Source: Candidatus Anaerotignum merdipullorum
GTDB taxonomy: Bacteria; Bacillota; Clostridia; Lachnospirales; Anaerotignaceae
Length of the DNA stretch: 62,853 nt
Assembly: GCA_019115165.1 (NCBI GenBank)
Contig: DXEB01000015.1
Span: 1 to 62,853, forward strand
Reading direction: 5' to 3'
Shown: positions 1-8,098 of the stretch, piece after piece
How positions within the stretch are numbered: position 1 is the first letter of the stretch
Layout: each line of letters starts with the position of its first letter
Program-made: the position numbers and the translations under genes
The notes under the pieces: model-generated
The model's input: the letters and a program-made list of their open reading frames with translations, nothing else
What the model was told of the DNA's origin: nothing
The model's database searches: none

Positions 1-125
1 AGCCACTTTTAGTGGCTGCCTGTAATTGTAATGCGATGCCAAATCTTCGATATTCCCTTTTAGGGAATAAGCACGCAATACCCCTTCTAGGGGTTGTTCA
101 AACCACTAGTTTACTAGTGGTTTTG
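1..125. repeat. Array of four short hairpins at the left edge
   Basis: Four perfect or near-perfect inverted repeats follow one another: AGCCAC/GTGGCT at 1-17, ATTCCC/GGGAAT near 51-68, CCCC/GGGG near 80-93 and ACCACTAG/CTAGTGGT at 103-122. The first three share a T-rich loop of the type CTTTTAG or CTTCTAG. No reading frame is evident. Such an array could be the structured right end (including a guide-type RNA) of an IS200/IS605 element lying left of the window, or simply stacked terminators. The identity is inference; only the hairpins are seen. Confidence 0.4.
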
Positions 126-148
126 ATTGTATTTTCTATAAAAAAGGT

Positions 149-177
149 TTGACATATCCCCAAAATCATGATATACT
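149..177 (+). promoter_or_regulatory. Sigma-A type promoter of the tRNA-Ser gene
   Basis: TTGACA at 149-154 and TATACT at 172-177 are separated by 17 bp and lie about 20 bp before the tRNA. Both hexamers are close to the vegetative consensus. Confidence 0.8.
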
Positions 178-198
178 AACTCTTGCAGTAGGCATTTT

Positions 199-286
199 GG
201 AGAAGTACTCAAGAGGCTGAAGAGGTGCCCCTGCTAAGGGTATAGGTCGTTAACGCGGCGCGAGGGTTCAAATCCCTCCTTCTCCG
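199..286 (+). tRNA. tRNA-Ser (anticodon GCU)
   Basis: A type II tRNA with a long variable arm. The acceptor stem GGAGAAG (199-205) pairs with CTTCTCC (279-285), followed by discriminator G286. The anticodon loop CTGCTAA carries GCT at 233-235, reading AGC/AGU serine codons. The T arm contains GGGTTCAAATCCC. The 3' CCA is not encoded, so it must be added after transcription. It has its own promoter and terminator and forms a single-gene unit. Confidence 0.95.
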
Positions 287-292
287 TTGATA

Positions 293-335
293 GTATCCAC
301 AGCATTTAACATAAAGCTGTGGATATTTTTTTTTT
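293..335 (+). terminator. Intrinsic terminator of tRNA-Ser
   Basis: TATCCACAGC and GCTGTGGATA form a ten-base-pair stem followed by a run of T residues starting in the 3' arm. Confidence 0.9.
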
Positions 336-385
336 GAAAAATCAGAAAGAGCTTCAAAAATAAAGTATTGCACTCAGAATATTTC

Positions 386-891
386 CTATACTTCCATTCG
401 CCGAAGAAAATCGTCAGGTGCACAGACTGATCTGGAATAATTTTCATCATCCTTCCAATTGCGGGAAACCATGTAATCCGTTTTTGCCGAACAACCTTTT
501 CTTTCTAAATATGTCTCAATATGGACATTCCCTGAAATGAAAAACTGCTCATTGTCGTCGGTGCCGGAGACCTTTTTAAAATCACCTTCCGTCAAATATC
601 TTGTACCGGAAATATCACCAACCATCATAAGCAAAGGCGGATCTATTCAATAAGCTTGACCATCGGGGTCAAAACCATTAAGTCCATAGGACCTATTGTT
701 GTGTAAAAGCTTCGAGAATTTGGATAAAAATGTATATTCCCATAATGCTTTGTGCCGTCCCTGCAAGGATCAGCAGTAAACCACGATACAGGGCGCGCGA
801 CAAAACGGAGCAAAAAGCTCATACTTGTGTTGTCAATAGTAAGGATCACCGTCAATAAATTTTTGATTGTCAAAATGGCTAAGCATTTCAT
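386..891 (-). pseudogene. Degraded coding remnant, family not recognised
   Basis: On the minus strand two short frames (about 891-643 and 634-386) follow the flavodoxin gene but are broken by stops and a change of frame near 640. The second piece has protein-like composition (start MLMMVGDISG, then charged and aromatic residues to its end), as expected for the C-terminal part of a lost protein. No ribosome binding site fits either piece. I do not recognise a family. The neighbouring flavodoxin gene is also frameshifted, so this stretch is probably decaying as a unit. Confidence 0.35.
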
Positions 892-1539
892 AAAGTTTGC
901 CCGATTTGCCGATATATACGCTTTTCATTAAGCTGGCTTATCATCCCGTCAACTGCGTTGTCTATCTCGCTGTTGGAACCGTTTGCCGTAAAGCCATCAA
1001 GAACTGTGGCGTTTTCAGAGGCAGCCCTTATAAAATCAAGGCTAACGTCAACGGAACTTCCGGCGCTTGTGCAGAAGGGAACTACTGTTTTTCCACTTAA
1101 ATCATAGGACTCTAAAAATGTACCCACTACCATTGGCGCCGTATAATACCAAATGGGATAGCCCACAAATATAGTATTATATTCTTCAATACTTTCCGGC
1201 AGATTAGCTATCCCGGAGCGCTCGTTGTTATCCCTCTCAGCAAGGGCTACTTCTCCACACTGACTATAGTCCTCAAGATAGGGCACAGCCGGCTCAAGTT
1301 CTATCATGTCCGCCCCTGTTTGTCGCTGAATATACTGGGTCATTTCTTCCGTATTTCTGGACCATGAAAAATATACAACAAGGGCATTTACGTTGTCTGG
1401 TGCGTTTTGGTTTTCAGAAGCGCCGCTTGCAGTGCCGGTGTTTGATGATAAGTTTCCGTCAGTTCCTTCCGTATCTGTCTGCCCGCAGGCGGTCATTGAC
1501 AAAATCAGTGCCGCCTAAAGTACTTATAAATTTTTTCAT
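888..1539 (-). pseudogene. Flavodoxin-fold lipoprotein, frameshifted in the signal peptide
   Basis: The body (about 200 aa) is a flavodoxin: VVYFSWSRNTEEM near its start is an FMN phosphate-binding loop, and FVGYPIWYYTAPM and FCTSAGSS are typical later loops. A lipobox-like TAC motif sits at the N-terminus. The signal peptide start ATG at 1539 (MKKFISTL) is in another frame; removing one G near 1516-1521 restores MKKFISTLAALILSMTAC, a textbook lipoprotein signal. So the gene carries a one-base insertion. A TTG start at 1502 could give a cytoplasmic form without export. In its intact form it would be a membrane-anchored FMN protein. It is followed on the same strand by remnants and preceded by a ferredoxin-flavodoxin gene, suggesting a redox cassette. 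Confidence 0.7.
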
Positions 1540-1564
1540 CCTCTAAATCATCCTTATTTTTCAA

Positions 1565-2344
1565 TTATTCTTTGATCCCTTTCACTTGGCAGTTGGCTTT
1601 CATAATTTCGTTTAAGGATATATCTTTGTTGCGATAACGGGCATTGGGATTCTTTTCTGGCACTGAAAGTCCAATTACCTTTTGCGGGCAGGCATGAACA
1701 CAAGCCAAACAGCTTTGACAGTTACCTGGTATGTGTACAGCTTTTCCGTTTTCAATCCGTATCGATGATGAGGGACAAACTCTTTCGCAAATTCCGCAGC
1801 CAACACAGCCGGTTCCTATTTTAATCAGTCTCTGCCAAGCGTCCGGCGGGATAAGGCTCATTTGGGATATAAACTGCCTGTGAGCCTCCCTGTCGCTTTC
1901 CGTAACTTCCGAAATCATATTTTTATGTTCTTTTATATGGCTTTTTATAACTGCCAAATTTTCATCAACTCTTTTGTCGATTTTTTTCTGTTCATCCATG
2001 TCGAATGAGGGAAGCCAGTTGTCAACCATCAAGAGGACATTTATATAGTGAACGGAAAGCCCTATGGAATCGCAAAAGCTTTTTGCCAACTCTGCGGCTC
2101 CGCCATGACGGTTGCCATAGGTAAGAATCATATAAAAATAATTCGTGCTGAAGACAGATTTCTTTAAAAAGTCTTTAACCATAGCGGGAAGCTCGTGCCC
2201 GTATATAGGAGATACAATTCCTATGGACGCAGACGTAAAATTTTTATTTTTTTGATGTATCGCCTGAGGAATGCTTATGGGATCTTTTTCAATTTGTTTG
2301 GCGGCATATAAGCTGTTGCCCGTTCCGGTAAAATAAAATATCAT
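1565..2344 (-). CDS. EFR1-family ferrodoxin (flavodoxin plus two 4Fe-4S clusters)
   Basis: A 259-aa cytoplasmic electron carrier. Residues 3-11 (FYFTGTGNS) form a flavodoxin FMN loop, and SPIYGHELP at 45-53 is the second flavin loop. Two ferredoxin clusters follow: Cys180, 183, 186, 190 and Cys209, 212, 215, 219, each with the CxxCxxCxxxC(P) spacing. This order is typical of the EFR1 family in Clostridia; the physiological partner is unknown. It is transcribed away from a MerR regulator across a 225-bp gap with repeated operator-like sites, so MerR control is likely. The following flavodoxin lipoprotein gene lies only about 25 bp downstream, suggesting an operon. Confidence 0.88.
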   Translation of the reverse strand: MIFYFTGTGNSLYAAKQIEKDPISIPQAIHQKNKNFTSASIGIVSPIYGHELPAMVKDFLKKSVFSTNYFYMILTYGNRHGGAAELAKSFCDSIGLSVHYINVLLMVDNWLPSFDMDEQKKIDKRVDENLAVIKSHIKEHKNMISEVTESDREAHRQFISQMSLIPPDAWQRLIKIGTGCVGCGICERVCPSSSIRIENGKAVHIPGNCQSCLACVHACPQKVIGLSVPEKNPNARYRNKDISLNEIMKANCQVKGIKE

Positions 2345-2470
2345 GTTTTTTCCTCCTTAATTGTTTGTTTTTCGTTAAATATTTCTTAAATATAAAGTCC
2401 AAAACAAGTAAATTATTTTTGTTGGCGATTGCCTTTTTATTTTAAAAGTACTATCATTCGGTTTATACTT

Positions 2471-2527
2471 CCGATTGTTTCTTTCGGTTTCTGTAATCGA
2501 TTATATTATCCGATTGTTACCATCGGT
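2471..2527. promoter_or_regulatory. Two 18-bp operator-like repeats between EFR1 and merR genes
   Basis: CCGATTGTTTCTTTCGGT (2471-2488) and CCGATTGTTACCATCGGT (2510-2527) differ at only three or four positions, are in the same orientation and begin 39 bp apart. Each is an imperfect dyad with CCGA and TCGG ends. Their place in a divergent promoter region next to a merR gene makes them candidate MerR binding sites. Confidence 0.5.
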
Positions 2528-2569
2528 CAATAGTTTTTTCAAATTTTTTATAATAAGGAGATCAAAAAC

Positions 2570-2965
2570 ATGTATACAATGATGCAGGTATGTAGTGAGA
2601 CAAACATGACATATCAAACCTTAAAATATTATTGCAACGAAGGGCTGATACCAAATGTTAAACGTGATAAAAATAATCGCAGGATTTTTGACGAGCATGA
2701 CGTTAAATGGATTAAAGATCTTGTATGCCTTAAAAAATGTAACTTCAGCATTCATGAAATGAAAGTGTATCTGGATCTTTGTCTCCAAGGACAGTCCACA
2801 ATTTCCCAAAGACAACAAATGCTGACCCAAAAACGAGAGGAACTTTTAAAATCTATATCTGAATTAAATGACAGCGTATCTTATATTGATTGGAAACAGG
2901 GATTTTATAACGACGTACTTTCTGGAAAAATACCATACAAAAGCAATTTGATAAAGATAGATTAA
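2570..2965 (+). CDS. MerR-family transcriptional regulator
   Basis: A 131-aa protein with an N-terminal winged helix-turn-helix: residues 4-45 (MMQVCSETNMTYQTLKYYCN, then NNRRIFDEHD) match the MerR DNA-binding domain. A long helix from about residue 75 (QRQQMLTQKREELLKSI) is the dimerisation coiled coil. The C-terminal sensing part is short and has no conserved metal-binding cysteine pair, so a small-molecule or redox effector is more likely than a metal. The ATG at 2570 follows ATAAGGAG at good spacing. It is divergent from the EFR1 gene and probably controls it through the repeats at 2471-2527. Confidence 0.88.
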   Translation: MYTMMQVCSETNMTYQTLKYYCNEGLIPNVKRDKNNRRIFDEHDVKWIKDLVCLKKCNFSIHEMKVYLDLCLQGQSTISQRQQMLTQKREELLKSISELNDSVSYIDWKQGFYNDVLSGKIPYKSNLIKID

Positions 2966-3097
2966 AATCTATTGTTTCATTGAGGGACGATTCCAAAGCT
3001 CATGTAAACCTTCAAATGGTAGTATCAACATTATAAATCCTCAACTTTATCAATATTACTTAGTTTCAACCACATTTTTTTGCCATCTAAAAAAATA

Positions 3098-3130
3098 AAA
3101 GCCATAGTTTATTCAAAACGATGGCTTTCT
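3098..3130. terminator. Hairpin after merR, likely terminator
   Basis: AAAGCCAT (3098-3105) pairs with ATGGCTTT (3121-3128) across a loop of 15 bases. The rest of 2966-3211 is AT-rich and shows no gene. Confidence 0.5.
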
Positions 3131-3211
3131 ATGATTATCATAAACAGGTATTTTTATATATGTATGAAATGAATTATGAAGATTTTTATTCTTCATAAAT
3201 ATTCTCTTTAA

Positions 3212-3744
3212 ACAAAAAAGGCGATACATTCGGCTTTTGAGGATATGATCTGTGAAATGGATTACGGGGAGATTTCAGTAAAGAGCTGGCTGCAAGAGCG
3301 ATGATCAACAGAAAAACATTTTATCTTCATTATCAGGACTTAGACGCGCTTCTCAAAGAGGTACAAGACGAAGTGGCTGATGAATTTTTGAAACGTAATG
3401 TATCTTATCGCAATATGTCAGATATAAAGGATTTGATCAGAGTATATTTTGAAACCGTGACCAAGCAGCCGCTTCTGCATGAACGCCTGCTGTGTTCTGG
3501 CAGTTACCGTCCTTTCAGTGAAGAGGTCAACCGGCACATTATGGAACACAGACGCAAGGCGAACAGAGGCGCTTTCGGTCTTGATGAACGGAATGAAAAT
3601 CTTGTTTTCGCATATTATGGCGCTAACTCCGCGCTGCTTTACAGGCAATGGGTAGAAGATGGCAAAGAGTTTTCTGTGGAAGAGCTGATAGACACGACCA
3701 CAAAGCTGATATGCAACGGTATGTCTGCATTTGTAAAAGAATAA
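3212..3744 (+). pseudogene. TetR-family regulator, frameshifted and lacking its start
   Basis: Read across two frames this is a TetR-type protein: the upstream frame gives TKKAIHSAFEDMICEMDYGE (3212 onward), the start of the helix-turn-helix domain, and the downstream frame gives AARAMINRKTFYLHYQDLDA, the recognition helix. The frames join if one A is added in GTAAAGAGCTG near 3280 (VKELAARA). A TAA at 3209 precedes the first frame, so the natural start is also missing. The ligand-binding half (from 3350 to 3744) is open. An ATG at 3301 could make a fragment lacking most of the DNA-binding domain. I judge it non-functional as a repressor. Confidence 0.75.
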
Positions 3745-4453
3745 TTCTGTTATGTCCTTCGACTAAGCCAATTACTTGATTTTTCGCTTATCATAGATTT
3801 TCAGTGTATTTTGTATGAAAAATCTCGGGATAACCGATCGTTACACCATATCTTTTTACAGCCGCTTTCAGCGGCTTTTGTCGTTCAACAGTTATCTGTG
3901 TCAATACACGTTCACCTATTTGTGCTATATATCATTTTTTTCACGGATGTCATATATGCTTTTCTGCTTTGCGGTTTCTACCGCTCGTTTGGATTTACGA
4001 AAAATTTTTGTTTTCTCGCATACAATGTTCTGTTCATTTTTCCTTTCCTCTCTTGTCTCGTGTTATTCATACAAAGCACTATTTTTATATATTTTTGCCA
4101 ATATTTGCCTGTCCATAAAAAATCATCCTTGTTATGAAATCAGCTATTGATATAAGAAAAAATATTCCTGTGTATTATCAAAAGTAAGCGATGATTCGTA
4201 AAAATGTTTAAGAATCTGAGTTTTTTCCACCACACTTTTTTTTGCATGGACTTCCTGATTTATACTTATGGTCGATGTTTATTCCGGATAGGTAAAGTAT
4301 CCTGCAGGAATAGGTTCCTTTTTGAATTTATCTTTTCACAAACTCTTACAGATGAAATGATTGTTGCATGGAAAGATTATTTTATGATACCAACATCTAT
4401 TGGCTTACATCTCATAGAAATAGGCATTTATAACCATTTCTCTTTCTCTGGTT

Positions 4454-4484
4454 GAGACACCAACTTAGGTTGGTCTCTGTTTTT
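4454..4484 (+). terminator. Intrinsic-terminator-like hairpin
   Basis: GAGACACCAAC pairs with GTTGGTCTC (one bulged base) around a short loop and is followed by TGTTTTT. No gene is assigned upstream of it on this strand. Confidence 0.55.
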
Positions 4485-4701
4485 CTATCAAAGTAAAATG
4501 CAAAAGAAACAGGAAAAGTGAGACCTTAGAGCGGCGATAGGGTGGTTTCCAGCGACTGCGGATGGAGGCAGGAGGAGGGTGCGGGAAACTGGTGGGAAGG
4601 TATCCACGAGATTTTTTGGTCGATGGGAGGTTACCGCGAAAAATGAAGATGACAAACAAATATTGTATCTCAATACAGTTAAGGTGGGATAATATGCCAT
4701 A

Positions 4702-4746
4702 AAAATGGAGTCCGTCAAAATGCTTGGTTTTGAGCGGCTCCATTTT
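4702..4746. repeat. Long imperfect hairpin
   Basis: AAAATGGAG (4702-4710) pairs with CTCCATTTT (4738-4746), and the inner arms CCGTCAAAA and TTTTGAGCGG continue the stem with few mismatches. Stem length and symmetry resemble a bidirectional terminator or the end of a decayed mobile element. Confidence 0.5.
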
Positions 4747-4970
4747 ATATTTCTAAGAAATGTAGGGATGCAATGCATTTGTTCTAGTTCGTTTGTTAAT
4801 GCAAAGGGTGTTGCAGTCATTTCAAATGGGGAATCATAGTTCTGTGGATACTTTCATTTTTAGAAAAATACTACAGTTTTGGAAGAATGGTATGAATCAA
4901 TGAATCTGGATACGGCACGCTGCAAATACGCGAAAGTGATCGCGTGGAAAACCAACCGTTGAAAAACCAA

Positions 4971-5864
4971 TCAAAGATTGAATTGACCACTGCTTTTGAT
5001 ATAGTTCACAATATGTTCTTTCATTTTTTGCACAGCAGGGGAATGATATTGTGCGTTTGGGTATGCCAAGCTGATCACCCGATAGTTTTCCGGTACAAAT
5101 GGATAGATGTCTACATTGTCAACACAGCAGCTTTGGCAAATCAGTTTCGTCAATATGGAACCGCCGAATCCAGCTTCGACCATAGCGACAATGGCGCTGT
5201 CCGTATCAATGTGAAACTGGGAATGTACAGAAAGACGATACCGCTGCAGAATTTTTCGAGCTTCTTGGTCATAATCTGCTCCTGGCATGACAAAGGTCAT
5301 ATCCTGAATGTCTTCGATGGTCACATATCCTGCGTTTTTTGTTTGAAAGCCTTTGGGGACGACACAGGTAATCCGGTCTTTGTGTAGTGGAATGGATTTC
5401 ATACGCATGGGCATCATGGCATCGGAAATAAACGCTAAATCGACGGCAGAGGTTTGCAGCCAGTCTAAGATGTTGGTATACGTCCCCTGCAGGATTCGGA
5501 TTTCAATATTGGGATGTTTTTCACGAAACGTTTTGATAATTTCAGGCAGCCAAGTGATGGTGATGCTGTTAAAGCTCCCGATGCGAATGATGCCGCTCTC
5601 TGTGCATAGAATTTGAGAAATTTCCTGTTTCAGCGTTTCGTTGCTGCGCTGTAATGCACGAATGTATGGCAAGATTTTTTCGGTCTCTCCTGTTAGACGC
5701 ACGCCGTTGCGGTTGCGGATAAACAGCGGAAAACCAATATCGCTTTCCAGTTTTGCGATGGCATGACTGACGGCAGATGGCGTTAAATTCAAAACATGCG
5801 CTGCCTTGACAAAACTGTTTTGTTCCACAACTGTTTCAAAAATTTCGTAACCGTAAAGGGACAT
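4971..5864 (-). CDS. LysR-family transcriptional regulator
   Basis: A 297-aa protein with the usual LysR length and order. Residues 1-60 form the winged helix-turn-helix (FVKAAHVLNLTPSAVSHAIA, then the IGFPLFIRNRNGVRLT wing); about residues 90-290 form the periplasmic-binding-protein-like effector domain. The ATG at 5864 follows AAGGAGG. It is transcribed divergently from the aldehyde dehydrogenase gene, the classical LysR arrangement, and the 222-bp gap holds two dyads. Its effector is probably the substrate or an intermediate of the adjacent pathway; this is inference. Confidence 0.92.
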   Translation of the reverse strand: MSLYGYEIFETVVEQNSFVKAAHVLNLTPSAVSHAIAKLESDIGFPLFIRNRNGVRLTGETEKILPYIRALQRSNETLKQEISQILCTESGIIRIGSFNSITITWLPEIIKTFREKHPNIEIRILQGTYTNILDWLQTSAVDLAFISDAMMPMRMKSIPLHKDRITCVVPKGFQTKNAGYVTIEDIQDMTFVMPGADYDQEARKILQRYRLSVHSQFHIDTDSAIVAMVEAGFGGSILTKLICQSCCVDNVDIYPFVPENYRVISLAYPNAQYHSPAVQKMKEHIVNYIKSSGQFNL

Positions 5865-5885
5865 GGACCTTCCTCCTTTTTCATA

Positions 5886-5939
5886 GATGAATTATTCTTC
5901 ATCTTCAAAGATAAAAAGATTAGTTTTACATCATGTAAA
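5886..5939. promoter_or_regulatory. Candidate LysR operators
   Basis: Two dyads lie in the LysR/dehydrogenase gap: GATGAATTATTCTTCATC (5886-5903, six-base arms) and TTTACATCATGTAAA (5925-5939, seven-base arms around one central base). The second fits the palindromic T-N11-A rule for LysR sites. Confidence 0.5.
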
Positions 5940-6086
5940 TAGTATATTGAATATAGAAAATCAAGTGATCATTTGGATTTCTCTTGTAAAAATTGCCCGG
6001 TTTTCTTTGCGGCTGCAGCAAATGAACCGCAGCAAGATGGAAAAAGATAGAATATCCGTGAAAGAAAGGATAAAGGAGGCAGCAAT

Positions 6087-6968
6087 ATGGACAAAATCAA
6101 TGTAGCAATTGTAGGACCGGGAAATATCGGCAGTGATTTGATGTACAAAATCAAAAGAAGCCGGTATCTGAACCTGGTTTTGATGACAGGAATTGTGGAA
6201 TCGGAAGGCTTGAAACGGGCGGCAGCATTGGGCATCAAGACCAGTACCAAGGGTGTGGAGGCAATTTTGGAAGATGACAGCATCCGGATTGTGTTTGAAG
6301 CGACCAGCGCGCCTGCCCATATCCAAAATGCGCCGGTCATCCGGCAGGCAGGGTGTATTTCGATTGATTTGACACCGGCGGCATTGGGTCCTTATGTGAT
6401 CCCGGCGGTGAATATGGATCAGATCGACTGGAGTCAGGAAGATGATTTGAATATGGTAACCTGCGGCGGTCAGGCGACCGTGCCGATCATTGCTGCGATT
6501 CAGCGTGTGATGCCGGTATCGTATGGCGAAATTGTTGCATCCATCGCCAGCAAGGCAGCGGGACCCGGTACGAGGGCAAATATTGACGAATTTACCGAAA
6601 CCACCTCCAAAGCAATCGTGAAGGTGGGCGGAGCAAAGAGTGGGAAGGCCATTATTGTACTGAATCCGGCGGATCCCCCGGTGATGATGCAGAATACCAT
6701 CTTCGCGGAGGTAGAAGGCGTATGCGATGCGGAGAAGCAGGAGGAAATCCGTGCCTCCATTCAGGATATGGTTGCGTCCATCCAGCAGTATGTTCCGGGA
6801 TACCGCCTGAAAGTACCGCCGATTTTTGAAGATAACCGCGTGACAACCATCATTCAGGTAGAAGGCGCGGGAGACTTCCTGCCAACCTATGCAGGGAATT
6901 TGGATATTATCAATTCTGCCGCCATTGCGACAGCGGAAAGAGTAGCGGAAAAAATGTTGAATCGGTGA
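6087..6968 (+). CDS. mhpF: Acetaldehyde dehydrogenase (acetylating), MhpF/DmpF family
   Basis: A 293-aa enzyme that converts acetaldehyde, CoA and NAD+ to acetyl-CoA and NADH in the cytoplasm. Residues 7-17 ([11 protein letters not shown]) form the Rossmann NAD loop; Cys126 in TCGGQATVP is the catalytic thiol; [18 protein letters not shown] is a strongly conserved family segment. Length matches the family (about 300). The ATG follows AAAGGAGG. In this family the enzyme forms a channelling complex with a 4-hydroxy-2-oxovalerate aldolase, and that partner gene starts 10 bp downstream. No aromatic ring-cleavage genes are nearby, which is unusual for this pair. Confidence 0.95.
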   Translation: MDKINVAIVGPGNIGSDLMYKIKRSRYLNLVLMTGIVESEGLKRAAALGIKTSTKGVEAILEDDSIRIVFEATSAPAHIQNAPVIRQAGCISIDLTPAALGPYVIPAVNMDQIDWSQEDDLNMVTCGGQATVPIIAAIQRVMPVSYGEIVASIASKAAGPGTRANIDEFTETTSKAIVKVGGAKSGKAIIVLNPADPPVMMQNTIFAEVEGVCDAEKQEEIRASIQDMVASIQQYVPGYRLKVPPIFEDNRVTTIIQVEGAGDFLPTYAGNLDIINSAAIATAERVAEKMLNR

Positions 6969-6978
6969 GGTGTCTGAT

Positions 6979-8019
6979 ATGGAAAAGAAAAAATTCATTC
7001 ATTTTTGCGATGTCACCCTGAGAGACGGCAGCTATGGGATTATGCATCAATACACCAAGGAGCAGGTGGCGCAGATTACCAAAGGGCTGTCTCAGGTAGG
7101 TGTAAAACTGATCGAAGTGGGACATGGGGACGGTGTTGGCGGCTCTACCATTACATATGGCAGGTCTTTGCTGTCGGAAGAAGAGATGTTCCGCACGGCT
7201 GCGGAAAATAAGGGTGATGCGGAACTGATGCTGGTATGCATTCCGGGAATTGGAACGATGGAAGAAGTCACAAAAGCACATGCCAACGGGGTACAGTGGG
7301 CGAGGGTCGCCGTACATGCCACAGAATCGGATGTAACGGAACAGCATATCAAACAGTGCAAGAACATTGGCATGAATGTGGCGGCCATGCTGTCTACCTG
7401 CCATGTACTGAATTTGGAAGAAACGGTCATGCATGCCAAACGTCTGGAAAGCTACGGTGCCGATGTGATTTATTTGGCGGATTCCTGCGGCACCATGTTT
7501 CCGGAGGAAGTGAAGGAGCGCTTTACACTGCTGAAAGAGCATGTACAGGTACCATTAGGGTTCCATGGGCATAATAATCTGACGATGGCGATTGCCAATT
7601 CCTTGGCGGCAGCGGAGGCAGGAGCAGATTATATTGACGGCGCCTGCCGCGGCATGGGTGCAGGAGCGGGGAATGCTCAGTCGGAAGTCCTGATTGGATG
7701 TCTAAAACGGAAACAGTATGAAACAGGCGTGGATTTTTATCAGCTGATGGATTTGGCAGAAGAGGTCGTAGAACCGGTTCTGCAGCGTCCGCAGGTGGTG
7801 CGCAATATGGCGCTGGTCATCGGATACGTAGGAACCTATGGCAGTTTCCTGCTGCATGCGGAAAAAGCAGCAAAAAAATACGGGCTGGATCCCCGTACGA
7901 TCATTGAGGAATTGGGCAGAAGAAAAATGGTCATGGGGCAGGAAGATATGATCGTTGATGTGGCGTACGCATTGGCACAGGAAAAGGAGCAAAAAGAAAG
8001 GGCGGCACAGAAGGAATGA
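6979..8019 (+). CDS. mhpE: 4-hydroxy-2-oxovalerate aldolase, MhpE/DmpG family
   Basis: A 346-aa divalent-metal aldolase that splits 4-hydroxy-2-oxoacids into pyruvate (or 2-oxobutyrate) and an aldehyde. DVTLRDGSYG (11-20) carries the Arg-Asp active-site pair, His23 follows in MHQY, and GFHGHNN (194-200) gives the metal-binding histidines. The C-terminal helical part (DPRTIIEELGRRKMVMGQED) is the dehydrogenase-docking domain found in DmpG. The ATG at 6979 has GGTGAGG seven bases upstream and is preferred to a GTG at 6970. The product aldehyde is normally channelled to the preceding dehydrogenase. Pairing with an aminotransferase suggests that the hydroxy-oxoacid comes from an amino acid. Confidence 0.95.
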   Translation: MEKKKFIHFCDVTLRDGSYGIMHQYTKEQVAQITKGLSQVGVKLIEVGHGDGVGGSTITYGRSLLSEEEMFRTAAENKGDAELMLVCIPGIGTMEEVTKAHANGVQWARVAVHATESDVTEQHIKQCKNIGMNVAAMLSTCHVLNLEETVMHAKRLESYGADVIYLADSCGTMFPEEVKERFTLLKEHVQVPLGFHGHNNLTMAIANSLAAAEAGADYIDGACRGMGAGAGNAQSEVLIGCLKRKQYETGVDFYQLMDLAEEVVEPVLQRPQVVRNMALVIGYVGTYGSFLLHAEKAAKKYGLDPRTIIEELGRRKMVMGQEDMIVDVAYALAQEKEQKERAAQKE

Positions 8020-8098
8020 AGCGCATACAGGCTGGTGCAAGCCAAGAAAGGGCTTGCGGATAGGCGGCATGGGATATCCAAAAAAAGGAGGAATGGAT

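Larger units (their letters stand above)
3745..4970. other. 1.2-kb stretch without a convincing gene
   Basis: No frame here has both a ribosome binding site and protein-like composition; the open frames are short, and many are rich in Phe, Ser and Tyr, as random AT-rich DNA would give. It holds a small hairpin GCCGC/GCGGC with TTTTG at 3861-3880, a stronger one with GAGAC/GTCTC ends at 4454-4484, and a long hairpin at 4702-4746. At 4879-4962 a 27-codon open tail (ending in AWKTNR and a stop) may be the last piece of a lost gene. Confidence 0.5.

Noticed and set aside
3811-4455. Three Phe/Ser/Tyr-rich small frames
   Set aside because: No ribosome binding sites, mutually overlapping, AT-driven composition.
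5961-6998. Minus-strand frame opposite the acetaldehyde dehydrogenase
   Set aside because: Composition (His, Arg, Cys-rich) and lack of a start site mark it as antisense to a well-supported gene.
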